A DNA stretch of 64,000 nt from Vibrio sp. SCSIO 43136 (GTDB lineage Bacteria > Pseudomonadota > Gammaproteobacteria > Enterobacterales > Vibrionaceae). The position numbers and the translations under genes were made by a program. Shown one piece after another: positions 9,582 to 18,621 of this stretch. The stretch is taken from the NCBI RefSeq assembly GCF_023716565.1, contig NZ_CP071849.1, forward strand, positions 682,001-746,000. Reading direction: 5' to 3'. Positions within the stretch are counted from its first letter, which is position 1. Every line of letters starts with the position of its first letter. The notes beneath the pieces were generated by a model, which saw only the letters and a program-made list of their open reading frames with translations, searched no databases and was not told where the DNA came from.

Positions 9582-10127
9582 TCAATTATGTTTCGTAGTT
9601 AATGTTACTATCCAACCCACAATAGTAGTGATTTCGGTTTGGCCGCCATCCATAAGTCGCATTGTTAGTCCTCCTAATAGAAGCGCATAAGCTTGGTCAA
9701 CATTTTCTTGATCAGTTAGTCGACTTAACTCTTCTCGAAATCGCTTGTGGGCCAACGCAAGCAGGTTATCTTGCTCGATTTGTTGATGGCTTTTACTCTT
9801 GGTGTAGTCGAGCAGTAGGGTCAGTTCTCCGCGAAAATGGGAATCGAGTGTGCTGATTAACAGGGTAAGCGCTTGCTCAGTGTTTTGAGGGATCTCCTCA
9901 CCATCCTCGAGGCCATAAATGGAGCTAGGGGCTAAGTATGCCTCGGTACTTGCTTTGAACAGTTCTTCTTTGCTTGGAAAATAATGATATAAAGCACTTT
10001 TTGAGATCCCTAAGGCTTCTGCAATTCCTCTCATTCCAAGGCCATTAAACCCATGCTGAGTGAATATTTGGATGGCTTTAGTCGCAAGCTCTTGGCGGTA
10101 AGCGTGGTGATCAACTATCTTGGGCAT
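9582..10127 (-). CDS. TetR family transcriptional repressor
   Basis: 181 residues with a TetR helix-turn-helix at about residues 12-52 (FTQHGFNGLGMRGIAEALGI followed by SKSALYHYFPSKEELF). It is divergent from an NAD(P)-binding protein gene. The 176-bp divergent region carries three palindromes of one design (6-bp arms, 2-bp spacer), the first only 17 bp above this start codon, so autoregulation and repression of the neighbour are both likely. The ligand cannot be inferred. Confidence 0.9.
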   Translation of the reverse strand: MPKIVDHHAYRQELATKAIQIFTQHGFNGLGMRGIAEALGISKSALYHYFPSKEELFKASTEAYLAPSSIYGLEDGEEIPQNTEQALTLLISTLDSHFRGELTLLLDYTKSKSHQQIEQDNLLALAHKRFREELSRLTDQENVDQAYALLLGGLTMRLMDGGQTEITTIVGWIVTLTTKHN

Positions 10128-10143
10128 CTGTTACTTCCTTTAA

Positions 10144-10157
10144 AGTCCATGTGGACT
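10144..10157. promoter_or_regulatory. operator 1 for the TetR repressor
   Basis: AGTCCATGTGGACT: perfect 6-bp inverted arms around a 2-bp centre. It sits directly upstream of the tetR start codon and matches the two further sites in the same intergenic region. Confidence 0.7.
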
Positions 10158-10198
10158 ATATTGTCCCTAATCAATGAAGTCTAGTGAGAATTTTATTT

Positions 10199-10212
10199 AG
10201 TCCATGTGGACT
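10199..10212. promoter_or_regulatory. operator 2 for the TetR repressor
   Basis: An exact second copy of AGTCCATGTGGACT, 55 bp after operator 1, in the centre of the divergent promoter region. Confidence 0.7.
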
Positions 10213-10254
10213 TTATACTTGACTGGTGAGAATTTGTTCCGTTATGATTTATTT

Positions 10255-10268
10255 AGACCAAGTGGTCT
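10255..10268. promoter_or_regulatory. operator 3 for the TetR repressor
   Basis: AGACCAAGTGGTCT: same arm length and spacer as the other two sites, 56 bp after operator 2 and about 35 bp upstream of the start codon of the NAD(P)-binding protein. Its position shows that the ATG at 10304, not an upstream one, begins the coding region. Confidence 0.65.
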
Positions 10269-10303
10269 TTATAAGCTTAGGGCTGATCTTATTGGAGGGC
10301 AGA

Positions 10304-11158
10304 ATGACAAAAGCAACAAAAGTACTGATCGCTGGTGCTACTGGTTACCTTGGGCAACACATTGTCGAACAGTTGACGCTAAACGGTGTTGATTTCGTAG
10401 CACTGGCCCGTAACAAAGCTAAATTAGTGCAAAAAGGCGTTGGTGCTGATCAGATTCTTGAAGTTGAAGTGACTGAAGCTGCTCAACTTGAAGGCGTATG
10501 CGATGATGTTGATGTGGTTATCTCATGTTTAGGCATTACTAGACAAAAAGATGGGTTAAGTTATATGGATGTAGATTACCAAGCTAATCTTAATTTGCTC
10601 CAACAAGCTGAAAAATCACGTGTGAAACGGTTTATCTATATATCAGCCTTCAAAGCGCAAGACCATCCGCACATACGTATATTGCGTGCAAAAGAAATGT
10701 TTGCATCTCGATTGCTTAGCTCGAGGATCCCGAATCCATGTGTCATTAGACCTAATGGTTTTTTTGCTGACCTAGAAGAGGTTTTTCGCATGGCGAGAGC
10801 AGGGAAAGTTTATCAATTTGGCCAAGGTGAAATGCAGATGAACCCGATTCATGGTCAAGACCTGGCCCAATTTTGTATCGAGCAAATAGGAACAGACCAA
10901 AGAGAGTTAGATGTCGGTGGGCCAGAGGTGCTTTCGCTACAACAGATTGCTCACTTGGCTTTTCAAGCTCAAAACATATCACCAGCGATACGAACATTGC
11001 CTGATGGCTTTCGTCGACTCCTACTCAAAATAATTCCTGTGCTACCAGAAAAATGGGTAGGACCTGCAGAGTTTTTTTTGACCATGATCGGCAGTAATGC
11101 AGTTGCTCCGTTATATGGGAAAATAACGCTGGCAGAGCATTTTGCCGATTTAAAATAG
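10304..11158 (+). CDS. NAD(P)-binding, SDR-like oxidoreductase
   Basis: 284 residues starting at an ATG with GGAGGG about 7 bases upstream. An upstream in-frame start at 10226 would place operator 3 inside the gene, so I reject it. The glycine motif is VLIAGATGYLGQHIVEQL (residues 7-24), then ALARNKAKL, DVVISCLGITRQK and the catalytic-region FIYISAFKAQ. This is the NmrA/atypical SDR group; the active Tyr-x3-Lys is not conserved in the classical form. It is very likely repressed by the divergent TetR protein. The substrate is unknown. Confidence 0.85.
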   Translation: MTKATKVLIAGATGYLGQHIVEQLTLNGVDFVALARNKAKLVQKGVGADQILEVEVTEAAQLEGVCDDVDVVISCLGITRQKDGLSYMDVDYQANLNLLQQAEKSRVKRFIYISAFKAQDHPHIRILRAKEMFASRLLSSRIPNPCVIRPNGFFADLEEVFRMARAGKVYQFGQGEMQMNPIHGQDLAQFCIEQIGTDQRELDVGGPEVLSLQQIAHLAFQAQNISPAIRTLPDGFRRLLLKIIPVLPEKWVGPAEFFLTMIGSNAVAPLYGKITLAEHFADLK

Positions 11159-11213
11159 TCATTTTTGAGCCCCAAAAACAGACTGATTTTGTTGGCTGAG
11201 ATCATTGGCATTT

Positions 11214-12968
11214 TTATTTTCTTAGTTGGAGTTTGGCAATGCGTTTACTAAGTGTATATATTCGCTTGAGCGCCTCGACCCATTCCATCTGGATTCTAAA
11301 TATATCTAGCCTTTGTTTACTCGCCTGTGAAAGCCGTTGTGCTTGAAGTTCTAAGATCGATTCCAGCAACACGTTAATCTCACGTTTAGCGTTAAGTACA
11401 TTGTCTGCGAGCTGACGATCGCCGCGGCGTATTGCATTGACACTGTCTAGTAATGCCTGATTTACTCTTTGGTGGGTGCGGTCAAGAGTTTTGCGCATTT
11501 CTGGGCTAGCTTTGATATCTGCGTCGAGTGCTTTGTAGCAAAGAGGTAGCAAAGAGTTAACGACTAAGTCTGCAACACTTTCGAGCTGATCCGTAATACT
11601 AACCAGTTTGATTTGATGGCGGCTTTGTTGTTTTGTCAGTGGGGATAAACGTAACTTACCTAAGTAAGAAAGAATTTTGGCATGTAAAATGTCGACCTCA
11701 TCTTCTAGTTTTTCTATCTCACGTAGCGTCTTACGCGTGGTGATTTTTTCCTGTTCGTTTTTGTGTTGACTGGCCAAGGGGGGAAGTTGATTGACCATGT
11801 TCGCCACTCGTCGACCTAATCGACCAATCTCTAGGTGGGTTTGTTCGAGTGCAATATCCGCAGTTTCCAAATACTCTTTTTTTATGTATTTAAGCTCTAT
11901 TTTTTGTTTTTCTTTTCTAGAAGAGTCGTGAGGCACTAGCTTTTTAACTGCAGTGACGAATAAAGCACTCATAGGAAGCATTATTAACGTGTTGGCAACA
12001 TTGAAAAGTGTATTGGCATTGGCTATCTGACGAGGTGTCTCAGCCGCTAAACGCTCCATTCCTAAAAGGTCGGCATAACTTGGGGAAATAGACGTTGCGA
12101 CTAATGCAATGAGTCCAATCATAGGCAGCCAGATAATCACCCCTGCGAGGTTAAATAAAAGGTGAATGGCGGAGGTCTGTTTCGCTTCAGTACTCTTACC
12201 TATCGCCGCTAGAAGTGCGGTCACACAAGTACCGATGTTCGCTCCCATCGACATCGCAATACCTGATTCAAGGGTTATGAACCCTTGGCTGGCCAGTACG
12301 ATGACAATACCTGTGGTAGCAGAAGAGGATTGGACCAATGCAGTAAATGTGGCTGCGAGTAAAATGGCAAAAATTGGATTGTCCATTTTGGCCATAAAGT
12401 CGATAAATGGGTCAAACACTCTTAGTGGAGACATGGCTTCACTCATCAGGTTCATGCCTAAAAACAGTAATCCTAGGCCAAAGATGATGTTGCCGTAGTT
12501 TTTGTTTTGTTGCTGCTTGGAAGCCATTTCAACCGCAAAGCCTAAGGCGATCATTGCCATGGCAGCTTTTGTGACTTTAAAGGCTATGATTTGAGCGGTG
12601 ATCGTGGTGCCTATATTCGCACCCATAATAACCCCTACGGCCTGGTTTAAAGACATCAAACCAGCGCTTACAAATCCAACGACTAATACTGTGGTGACCG
12701 ATGAAGATTGAATTACCGCAGTTAGGCCTGCTCCTGTAAATACCGAACTGATGCGTGTCTTGGTCAAAGTTGCCAATACCTGTTTCATACGACTGCCTGC
12801 AGTGCGCTTGAGCGCATTCGACATTTTTTCCATTCCGTATAAAAACATGGCGAGACCACCAAATAGGCCCATAAACATAGAAGCGTAGTTGAGTTCCTGA
12901 ATACTTGCATCAGCAGCAATAGATGGGAGAGGGAGAGTGAGGAAGGCGATGAGGTATTTTCTTTTCAT
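11214..12968 (-). CDS. Na+/phosphate cotransporter family protein (NptA/YjbB-like) with PhoU-like tail
   Basis: 584 residues. Two inverted Na/Pi repeats each carry the family QSSS motif: VIQSSSVTTVLVVGF near residue 85 and LVQSSSATTGIVIVL near 212, each followed by GANIGT. About eight hydrophobic segments span residues 28-345. The C-terminal 200 residues form a soluble helical PhoU-like region (ALEQTHLEIGRLGRRVANMV ... SITDQLESVADLV). The N-terminus may be a cleaved signal (KRKYLIAFLTLPLPSIAADA). The family moves phosphate with sodium, in either direction, across the inner membrane. No pho regulator is adjacent. Confidence 0.88.
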   Translation of the reverse strand: MKRKYLIAFLTLPLPSIAADASIQELNYASMFMGLFGGLAMFLYGMEKMSNALKRTAGSRMKQVLATLTKTRISSVFTGAGLTAVIQSSSVTTVLVVGFVSAGLMSLNQAVGVIMGANIGTTITAQIIAFKVTKAAMAMIALGFAVEMASKQQQNKNYGNIIFGLGLLFLGMNLMSEAMSPLRVFDPFIDFMAKMDNPIFAILLAATFTALVQSSSATTGIVIVLASQGFITLESGIAMSMGANIGTCVTALLAAIGKSTEAKQTSAIHLLFNLAGVIIWLPMIGLIALVATSISPSYADLLGMERLAAETPRQIANANTLFNVANTLIMLPMSALFVTAVKKLVPHDSSRKEKQKIELKYIKKEYLETADIALEQTHLEIGRLGRRVANMVNQLPPLASQHKNEQEKITTRKTLREIEKLEDEVDILHAKILSYLGKLRLSPLTKQQSRHQIKLVSITDQLESVADLVVNSLLPLCYKALDADIKASPEMRKTLDRTHQRVNQALLDSVNAIRRGDRQLADNVLNAKREINVLLESILELQAQRLSQASKQRLDIFRIQMEWVEALKRIYTLSKRIAKLQLRK

Positions 12969-13056
12969 AGGCTCACAAAGTTCAAGTCATATTTGTAAGT
13001 CTAGGACAGAAATGGGTTCAACCAGCGAGGTTGAACCTATTTAGGCTCGATTTTTA

Positions 13057-13299
13057 TCATTTCGGAACATTACGAATGAATCCTTGCCTAATGACAGCTT
13101 GTATCTTGAGACCCATATTGAATATCAATTGCACGATACCATGAAGCTCGGACATATCTTTACAACTGGCACTAATACATGTTCCGCTCGATATTTTTGT
13201 TACTGCTATGCCAGAGAAAGTTTGTTGCCAGTCGTCAGATAACTCTTCTTCCACATAGATGTAGTATAAACGTGGCGAGTCTTTGATTGAGGTATTCAT
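13057..13299 (-). CDS. small hypothetical protein
   Basis: 80 residues, not recognised. GGGAGGG lies about 8 bases before the ATG, a strong ribosome site, and the gene starts 20 bp after the outer-membrane protein gene, so the two probably share a transcript. It has no signal peptide or membrane helix. Three cysteines sit in ISSGTCISASCKD, and the second half (MSELHGIVQLIFNMGLKIQA) could form an ACT- or ferredoxin-like small fold, but this is a guess. Confidence 0.65.
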   Translation of the reverse strand: MNTSIKDSPRLYYIYVEEELSDDWQQTFSGIAVTKISSGTCISASCKDMSELHGIVQLIFNMGLKIQAVIRQGFIRNVPK

Positions 13300-13319
13300 C
13301 CAAATACCCTCCCATAAGA

Positions 13320-13886
13320 TTAAAAGTGATAGCCCACACTTGCTCCCCAGTTGAAACCACCAGCGTTTCTTTTGTCATCGTTAAGTTTGACGTCAACGTG
13401 AGAATAGCGAGCTTCTAGACCAAAAGACCAGTGCTCGGCATAAAGATAGTCGATGCCACCACCAATCCAATATCCAGTTCCTGTATCATCGTAGGTGTTT
13501 TTAATGCCAGCATCGAACGCTTGCAGTTCCGAATAGACTAAGCTGAGTCCACCACCAAAATAGGGGATCAAAGAGTCTGCTATAACTGCCGATTGCCATC
13601 TCAAGCCGATATTCATTTCAGCAACTGAAGTTAAGGCATTTCTGCCAGCGTCTTTGTGTTCGTGTCCACTCCCGTAGAGATCTATGGCAATGCCAACTGG
13701 AAGTGATGCGGGTTGGATCGTTGATAGAAATCCAATCGTATCCATTGAGTCATCTCTTCCCCAGTCATCATTGAGATTTTTCTTACCGAGCAAAAGTTTA
13801 ATGGATGAATGACCTGCCGAATAAGCAGGAGCTGCAGAAAGTAGTAGCGCCATTGTGACGGTAAAGATAGTAAAGTGATTGTTCAT
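13320..13886 (-). CDS. outer-membrane beta-barrel protein
   Basis: 188 residues with a clear signal peptide (FTIFTVTMALLLSAAPAYSA, cleavage after about residue 23). Alternating beta strands rich in aromatic and glycine residues follow (IPYFGGGLSLVYSEL, TGYWIGGGIDYLYAEHW, FGLEARYSHVDVKL), and the final residue is phenylalanine (SVGYHF), the usual beta-barrel insertion signal. The size suggests an eight-strand OmpA/OmpW/YfaZ-like barrel. A palindrome related to the one near the MalT-like regulator operon lies about 80 bp upstream, so a shared regulator is likely. Confidence 0.8.
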   Translation of the reverse strand: MNNHFTIFTVTMALLLSAAPAYSAGHSSIKLLLGKKNLNDDWGRDDSMDTIGFLSTIQPASLPVGIAIDLYGSGHEHKDAGRNALTSVAEMNIGLRWQSAVIADSLIPYFGGGLSLVYSELQAFDAGIKNTYDDTGTGYWIGGGIDYLYAEHWSFGLEARYSHVDVKLNDDKRNAGGFNWGASVGYHF

Positions 13887-13961
13887 AAAAAGCCCTTAAG
13901 TTATCAAATGTTCAAGCTTGATTGCTTAAGGGCTAGATTATTGGTGTTGGCAACTATCCAC

Positions 13962-13979
13962 ATCACCAAATGATGTGAT
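13962..13979. promoter_or_regulatory. operator-like palindrome upstream of the outer-membrane protein gene
   Basis: ATCACCAAATGATGTGAT, an imperfect dyad matching 15 of 18 bases of the perfect palindrome at 17287-17312. It sits between the end of the MalT-like gene and the outer-membrane protein promoter. Confidence 0.5.
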
Positions 13980-13992
13980 TTTGTCTCTGTGT

Positions 13993-16551
13993 TTAAGAAA
14001 GTATGTGAAGAGTTCGAGCTTTGTTAACTGCAGCTCGTCGATTAGTGACTCCAAGCTTCGAGTAGATATTTTTTGTATGAGTCCTAAGGGTATTTAGACT
14101 AATAAAGAGCTTGGTAGCGATTTGGGGGCCGCTAAGCTCAGTATCCAACCACTCAAGAACTTGAGACTCTTTTGCACTCAACGGCTCAACTAGCGTTTCC
14201 TTTGACCCCTTAATCGAGTTTTTTTGTGCAGCAAGTTGATGGCTTATGAAAAGGTCATGTACTTTTGAAAACAGTGATATCCATTCTGACCCATGATTCT
14301 GAGTGCACACTAATTTAGCAAGCTTAAGCAAATCTTCAGCTATTTTTTTTTCATCGCTACTAGTAGCCTCCAACGCATATAGGACTTTTTTTGTAAACTC
14401 TAAAATAGGCCAAGTATGCGTTGAAGGTGCCGTTTCAAATACCGCTATGACGTTTTTCAACTCACTAGGAGAGGCGATCGCATAAGCCATGTAGTAATAG
14501 CTGTGGGTATGCAGCGGAGCATTATAAGTATCGAGTGATTTAAACGGATCATTGCTACCTTGATTGAGCCTAATAATGTTAAGCCAAAATTGTGGCGGTC
14601 TGTGGCAAGGGTTGGGGGTTTCTGAATAGAGCAATTCAGCTTCATTCAGAAAGTGGATAGCTTCTTCGATACGATTCTCGGCTATTGCAATACGTCCGGC
14701 AACGAGCGGATATCGATATTTTGTTTCCTGCATAGCGCCTGATGTACCAAACTGTTTTGCGGTGTCGAGCAAATTTAGAGCGTTTTCTATTTCACCTCGT
14801 TCTATTTCGATTTCAGCAGACAGCAGATAGACATCTGCACTCCCTTCCACGATGTATTGGTTATCATGATCTACTTTTAGTATCGCTTCCTTGAGGACTG
14901 TTTGTGCTTTGCTCAACCAGCCAAACTGAAAATAAAAGTCTCCTAGCAAAAAGCGAGTCGTGATTTTTGCGCTGATATCTCCTGAACGGTCCATATTCGC
15001 AATAGCTGCTTTGAGGCTTTGTTCAGCTTGGGTGAGTTCGCCATCACGCCACAATGCTATGCCTTCAAGTGCTCTCGATGAACCTCGCCAGACCTGTTCT
15101 TGATGTGGAAGTACTTCTAGAGCAGTGCGAACATGTGTAAGCAGTTCCTTGGTTTGGCCCTGCGCTGCAAAAATATAGGCTTTCCCGACGCTAATAATTC
15201 CGAGAGCACTCTTTTCCCGGACAGTTAGCTGTTTGTTGGCATTTGCTAAATTGTTGTGTGTCGTTTCGAGAAGATACATGCCTCGTTCGGGATCACGATG
15301 TAACAGGTTCAAACTATAATATGACGACAAGACTGGGTAACGTTGAATGGTCGTGAGATCAAAACCACTTAACCAGTCTACTAGTTGTGAGTCATGAGAG
15401 TTTTCTCTTACCGCCGGCCAGAATTGTTCTATCAAGCTAAGTTGCTTGCATTCATCACTAAAAGTCGCGTATTGAACGGCTTCGGCTAGACGCCCTCGCT
15501 CCGCTAACCAGTTGGCTGACCGCCAAGTCAAGATTTTCATTCGATCTTTCGTGACCTGACAGTGAATACGCAAAACATCTGCAAATAAGTGATGGTAGCG
15601 ATACCAGCGTCTATCGCTATCAAGTGGAATGAGGAAAAGATTATTTGCGGTCAGGTAAGACAGCATTTCATTACTATCCTCTCGCTCGAGAATGTGGTCA
15701 CATAGTTCTGCGGATAGTTCTTTAAGGTAGAAAGTGTGGAGTAAAAAATCTCTTACATTGCTATCGAGTTTGGATAGAACTTGCTCAGTAAGGTAGTCGA
15801 TGACATAACTGTTGGAGCCCGAAAACTGGTTGATAAAGGTGCGAGGGTTTTCTGCATCTTTAAGTAATAAAGACACAAGTTGTAGCCCTACAGCCCAGCC
15901 TTCGGTGTGCCGATTGATAACGGTTACCTCTGCTGAATCAAGTTGAGTTTGAGATGCATATTTCAATACTTGCGCAGCCTCTAGATCAGTAAACCTCAGA
16001 TCCGCCGCCCGAATTTCTACGAGTTGGCCATATGCTCTTAACTTAGCGAGTGATAAGTGTGGGTCTGAGCGTGTGATGATTACCAGATGAACATTGCTTG
16101 GGGAATTAGCAATAAAAAGGTCCATCAGAGTATCGATGTCCGGGCAGCTTGCTAAGTGGTAGTCATCTAAGATTAGAGTGAAGTCGTTTTGATCGTAACT
16201 AAGCTCATTGACTAAGCTGGTGACTATCTCATTGCCATTAACTTGTTTAGGGCTCTGTACTTGATTCCAAGCTTCATTTGCTAAGGAGTGATCAGCCTCC
16301 CTAATAACAGCGACAAAATATTTGAGAAACGTGTCTGGGTTTTTGTCTTGGCTATCTAGAGATAACCAGCCATACCGTTGGTTATGTTCTCGACACCAAG
16401 CTGAAACCAATTGTGATTTACCAAAGCCAGCAGGAGCGGAGACTAGTGTCACTTTAGCCCGAGTAATTTGTTTCAGTTTGTGTGTTGCATGTTGCCTCAA
16501 AACATAATCAGCTCGAGGCTCTGGGATAAATAGTTTTGTCTTCATTATCAT
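13993..16551 (-). CDS. MalT-like (LAL family) LuxR-type ATP-dependent regulator
   Basis: 852 residues. A STAND-type NTPase region starts with Walker A VSAPAGFGKSQLVSAW (about residues 38-53), followed by a Walker B-like LILDDYHLA near 127. A middle block of TPR-like helices (residues about 400-750) and a C-terminal LuxR helix-turn-helix (LSAKESQVLEWLDTELSG, then LRTHTKNIYSKLGVTNR) complete the MalT architecture. Such proteins bind an inducer and ATP, oligomerise and activate promoters. The gene follows a membrane-protein gene by 16 bp, so the two are an operon. Related palindromes upstream of that operon and of the adjacent outer-membrane gene suggest a small regulon. Confidence 0.92.
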   Translation of the reverse strand: MIMKTKLFIPEPRADYVLRQHATHKLKQITRAKVTLVSAPAGFGKSQLVSAWCREHNQRYGWLSLDSQDKNPDTFLKYFVAVIREADHSLANEAWNQVQSPKQVNGNEIVTSLVNELSYDQNDFTLILDDYHLASCPDIDTLMDLFIANSPSNVHLVIITRSDPHLSLAKLRAYGQLVEIRAADLRFTDLEAAQVLKYASQTQLDSAEVTVINRHTEGWAVGLQLVSLLLKDAENPRTFINQFSGSNSYVIDYLTEQVLSKLDSNVRDFLLHTFYLKELSAELCDHILEREDSNEMLSYLTANNLFLIPLDSDRRWYRYHHLFADVLRIHCQVTKDRMKILTWRSANWLAERGRLAEAVQYATFSDECKQLSLIEQFWPAVRENSHDSQLVDWLSGFDLTTIQRYPVLSSYYSLNLLHRDPERGMYLLETTHNNLANANKQLTVREKSALGIISVGKAYIFAAQGQTKELLTHVRTALEVLPHQEQVWRGSSRALEGIALWRDGELTQAEQSLKAAIANMDRSGDISAKITTRFLLGDFYFQFGWLSKAQTVLKEAILKVDHDNQYIVEGSADVYLLSAEIEIERGEIENALNLLDTAKQFGTSGAMQETKYRYPLVAGRIAIAENRIEEAIHFLNEAELLYSETPNPCHRPPQFWLNIIRLNQGSNDPFKSLDTYNAPLHTHSYYYMAYAIASPSELKNVIAVFETAPSTHTWPILEFTKKVLYALEATSSDEKKIAEDLLKLAKLVCTQNHGSEWISLFSKVHDLFISHQLAAQKNSIKGSKETLVEPLSAKESQVLEWLDTELSGPQIATKLFISLNTLRTHTKNIYSKLGVTNRRAAVNKARTLHILS

Positions 16552-16567
16552 GAGTTAGAACTTTCCA

Positions 16568-17233
16568 TTACTCCGCCTGTTTCCATGCTGCAATTACGTT
16601 GGGCGAAACACAGTAAAGAAGCAAAAACCAGATTATCAGTGTTATACCAAATAGACTTGCTAAGGTTTCAGTGGAATCAAACAAGGTGCCAGTGCCCGTT
16701 GCTGCAATGAGGAGTCCTAGCCATTTAGTCAGGGTCGATAGCCCTTTGTGCTTTGGTAGCAATAGAGCAATGAGGGCCACCCAAACCGCTCCTATTAACT
16801 CATTGCCACCACCAATGCTTTCAAGCAATAGCTGACCTGTTATCCAAATCTGTGTTCCAAACTCTGGGTCGTTTGGATAAATATCCGCTACTTGATTTAA
16901 CAGTTCTATCGCTAGTCCGCCGCTTAGCAACATGAAGCCTGACCATATCCCTCCCATCACAAGTAGCCCGGTGGCCAAATGTGGAGAATGCTTTTTGGCG
17001 GTGATAAAAAGGTTAATTGTTAGAGACAGCAATGAAAGTCCAAACACAAGGTATATAACAATATGCCAACTAGAAAAATAAGCGCTATCCAACAGTATTC
17101 TCTCGAGGACCTGTTGCTCGGTGTATTGCTCGTCTTGAAGATAAGAGAACTTAGTGAGTAGCAATCCGATTCCATACCCAAAACAAGCACAATTTACGAG
17201 TAACGCTAAGCGGACCATAGTAGATGTATTCAT
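16568..17233 (-). CDS. multi-pass membrane protein (DUF4386-like)
   Basis: 221 residues with six likely membrane segments (for example LALLVNCACFGYGIGLLL, IVIYLVFGLSLLSLTINLFI, LLVMGGIWSGFMLLSGGLAI, AVWVALIALLLP, LGLLIAATGTGTLF, FGITLIIWFLLLYCV). I place it with DUF4386-like proteins with moderate confidence; no function is known. It is the first gene of a two-gene operon with the MalT-like regulator, and a perfect palindrome lies about 54 bp upstream of its start, so it may be a sensor or a target of that regulator. Confidence 0.75.
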   Translation of the reverse strand: MNTSTMVRLALLVNCACFGYGIGLLLTKFSYLQDEQYTEQQVLERILLDSAYFSSWHIVIYLVFGLSLLSLTINLFITAKKHSPHLATGLLVMGGIWSGFMLLSGGLAIELLNQVADIYPNDPEFGTQIWITGQLLLESIGGGNELIGAVWVALIALLLPKHKGLSTLTKWLGLLIAATGTGTLFDSTETLASLFGITLIIWFLLLYCVSPNVIAAWKQAE

Positions 17234-17286
17234 GAAGTGCTCCTTGCAGAAATATTGAGCTACACACTATCGATGGTGAGGATTTA

Positions 17287-17312
17287 TTAAATCACCACAT
17301 GTGGTGATTTAA
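17287..17312. promoter_or_regulatory. 26-bp perfect palindrome, operator candidate
   Basis: A perfect inverted repeat centred on ATCACCACATGTGGTGAT, flanked by TTAA on the left and by TTAA on the right. It lies between the promoter of the membrane protein/MalT-like operon and a small plus-strand gene, and resembles the site at 13962-13979. Confidence 0.65.
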
Positions 17313-17318
17313 AAGCTA

Positions 17319-17552
17319 ATGCTGTTGGTTATTGTTACTGCTTTGCTTTTTAATGGAGCATCGGTAGCTATTGACACCAATCGTTGTGTCTCCACCACTC
17401 CCTATCTACATTTTCAATTGATGGATCGAGTCGATGTAAAGAAAGCGAAGGGTATACCTTGTGGTTTCGATCAGTATCTCGTCTGGAAAAATAGCAAGTG
17501 GGAGACGAGCATTGAAGGTATTCCAAGCAGCGCCTTTCCGCTCAAATTTTAG
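17319..17552 (+). CDS. small putative secreted protein
   Basis: 77 residues beginning with a hydrophobic stretch (LLVIVTALLFNGASVA) that could be a short signal peptide without the usual basic start. Two cysteines remain in the mature part (NRCVSTT, GIPCGFD), which could pair in the periplasm. No strong ribosome site is visible, and the start is only 7 bp from the 26-bp palindrome. Not recognised; it may be expressed from the divergent promoter region or be a chance frame. Confidence 0.45.
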   Translation: MLLVIVTALLFNGASVAIDTNRCVSTTPYLHFQLMDRVDVKKAKGIPCGFDQYLVWKNSKWETSIEGIPSSAFPLKF

Positions 17553-17573
17553 CTAATGTTATTTAGCCAACGC

Positions 17574-18485
17574 CTATCTTGCATTTGCTTGACCTAATTT
17601 AGGGTCGGTTTTTTTCTCTCGCTCCTGACTCAATAATACCCCAAAGAAAATAATCCCTATTGCTACCCATTGAGTAAAACCAAGGCGCTCGCCTAGAAGT
17701 AGCATCGAGAAAACCAAAGTAAAAGCAGGCAGCAAATTTATGTAACCCGCCGAAGTGGAGGCTTTAATGTGGGATAGAGAGTAGTTGTACAGTCCGTAGC
17801 CCCCCAAGGAAACAATCAGTCCCAAGTAAACAATGCTGGCTATTGCGATGTTGGATACATCGCTCGACCAACTTGAACTTAATGCGAGTGGTAAAAAGAA
17901 AATGGCACCAACAAAGCTTTGTAGCGCAGTTAAAACAAAAGCAGAATAGCGTTGTGTTAAGTGTTTAACCAGCAGGGTATAGCCTACTGCCGTCACCATG
18001 GCACCAAACTCGAGTAGATTACCTAACACAGGGTTAGGAGCTTGCTCGCTTTCTGAGCTGCTCATTGTCATCCAGACGACACCAATAACAGCGATGAATA
18101 GCCCCGCCCATTGACGTTTAGTATTACGTTCTTTTAGGAAAAAATAGGCAGCAACAGCAACCATCAATGGAAGCATGGCAGTGACCATTCCAGCTTGACC
18201 TGCACTGGTGTACCGCATTGCTTGAGCCTCGAATACGAAATACAGACACGGCTCAAAGAGCGCCATGCCTGCCAAAAGCTTCCAGTCACCAGTTTGGTAG
18301 TTGATCCCATGGCGGATCCACGGCCAAACCGCAAGAAATGCCAATGAGCCGATAACCATGCGCAGAAAAATAACAACCATGGGTGCAACTTCACCAACCG
18401 CTATTTTTAAAGCGATAAATGACGTAGCCCAAATAATTACAGCGGTGAGCACGGCAAGGTGAGCTTTGACGACTTTATTATCCAT
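17574..18485 (-). CDS. EamA/DMT family exporter
   Basis: 303 residues with ten hydrophobic helices in two EamA repeats (AVIIWATSFIALKIAVG at the start; LLEFGAMVTAVGYTLLVKHL opening the second). The drug/metabolite transporter superfamily exports amino acids, purines or other metabolites across the inner membrane; substrate cannot be read from sequence. AAGGAA lies before the ATG. It ends 22 bp from the convergent small gene. Confidence 0.88.
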   Translation of the reverse strand: MDNKVVKAHLAVLTAVIIWATSFIALKIAVGEVAPMVVIFLRMVIGSLAFLAVWPWIRHGINYQTGDWKLLAGMALFEPCLYFVFEAQAMRYTSAGQAGMVTAMLPLMVAVAAYFFLKERNTKRQWAGLFIAVIGVVWMTMSSSESEQAPNPVLGNLLEFGAMVTAVGYTLLVKHLTQRYSAFVLTALQSFVGAIFFLPLALSSSWSSDVSNIAIASIVYLGLIVSLGGYGLYNYSLSHIKASTSAGYINLLPAFTLVFSMLLLGERLGFTQWVAIGIIFFGVLLSQEREKKTDPKLGQANAR

Positions 18486-18621
18486 TGCATTTCCTTAAGA
18501 CCAATCCATGGTGAAACTACCGAGATCGAGGCAATAACAAATTTCGAAAATGGCAGCTAGATTCGAACCATACATTTAACCGTGTTGTTAAGTCGAGTAG
18601 AAACTAACTCAAGGGCAAGAT

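Noticed and set aside
10226..10303. N-terminal extension of the TetR-controlled NAD(P)-binding protein
   Set aside because: It would place operator 3 inside the coding region, and the ATG at 10304 has a GGAGGG ribosome site.
12166..12498. Long open frame antisense to the Na/Pi cotransporter gene
   Set aside because: It lies wholly inside a well-supported gene and shows only the composition expected of the opposite strand.
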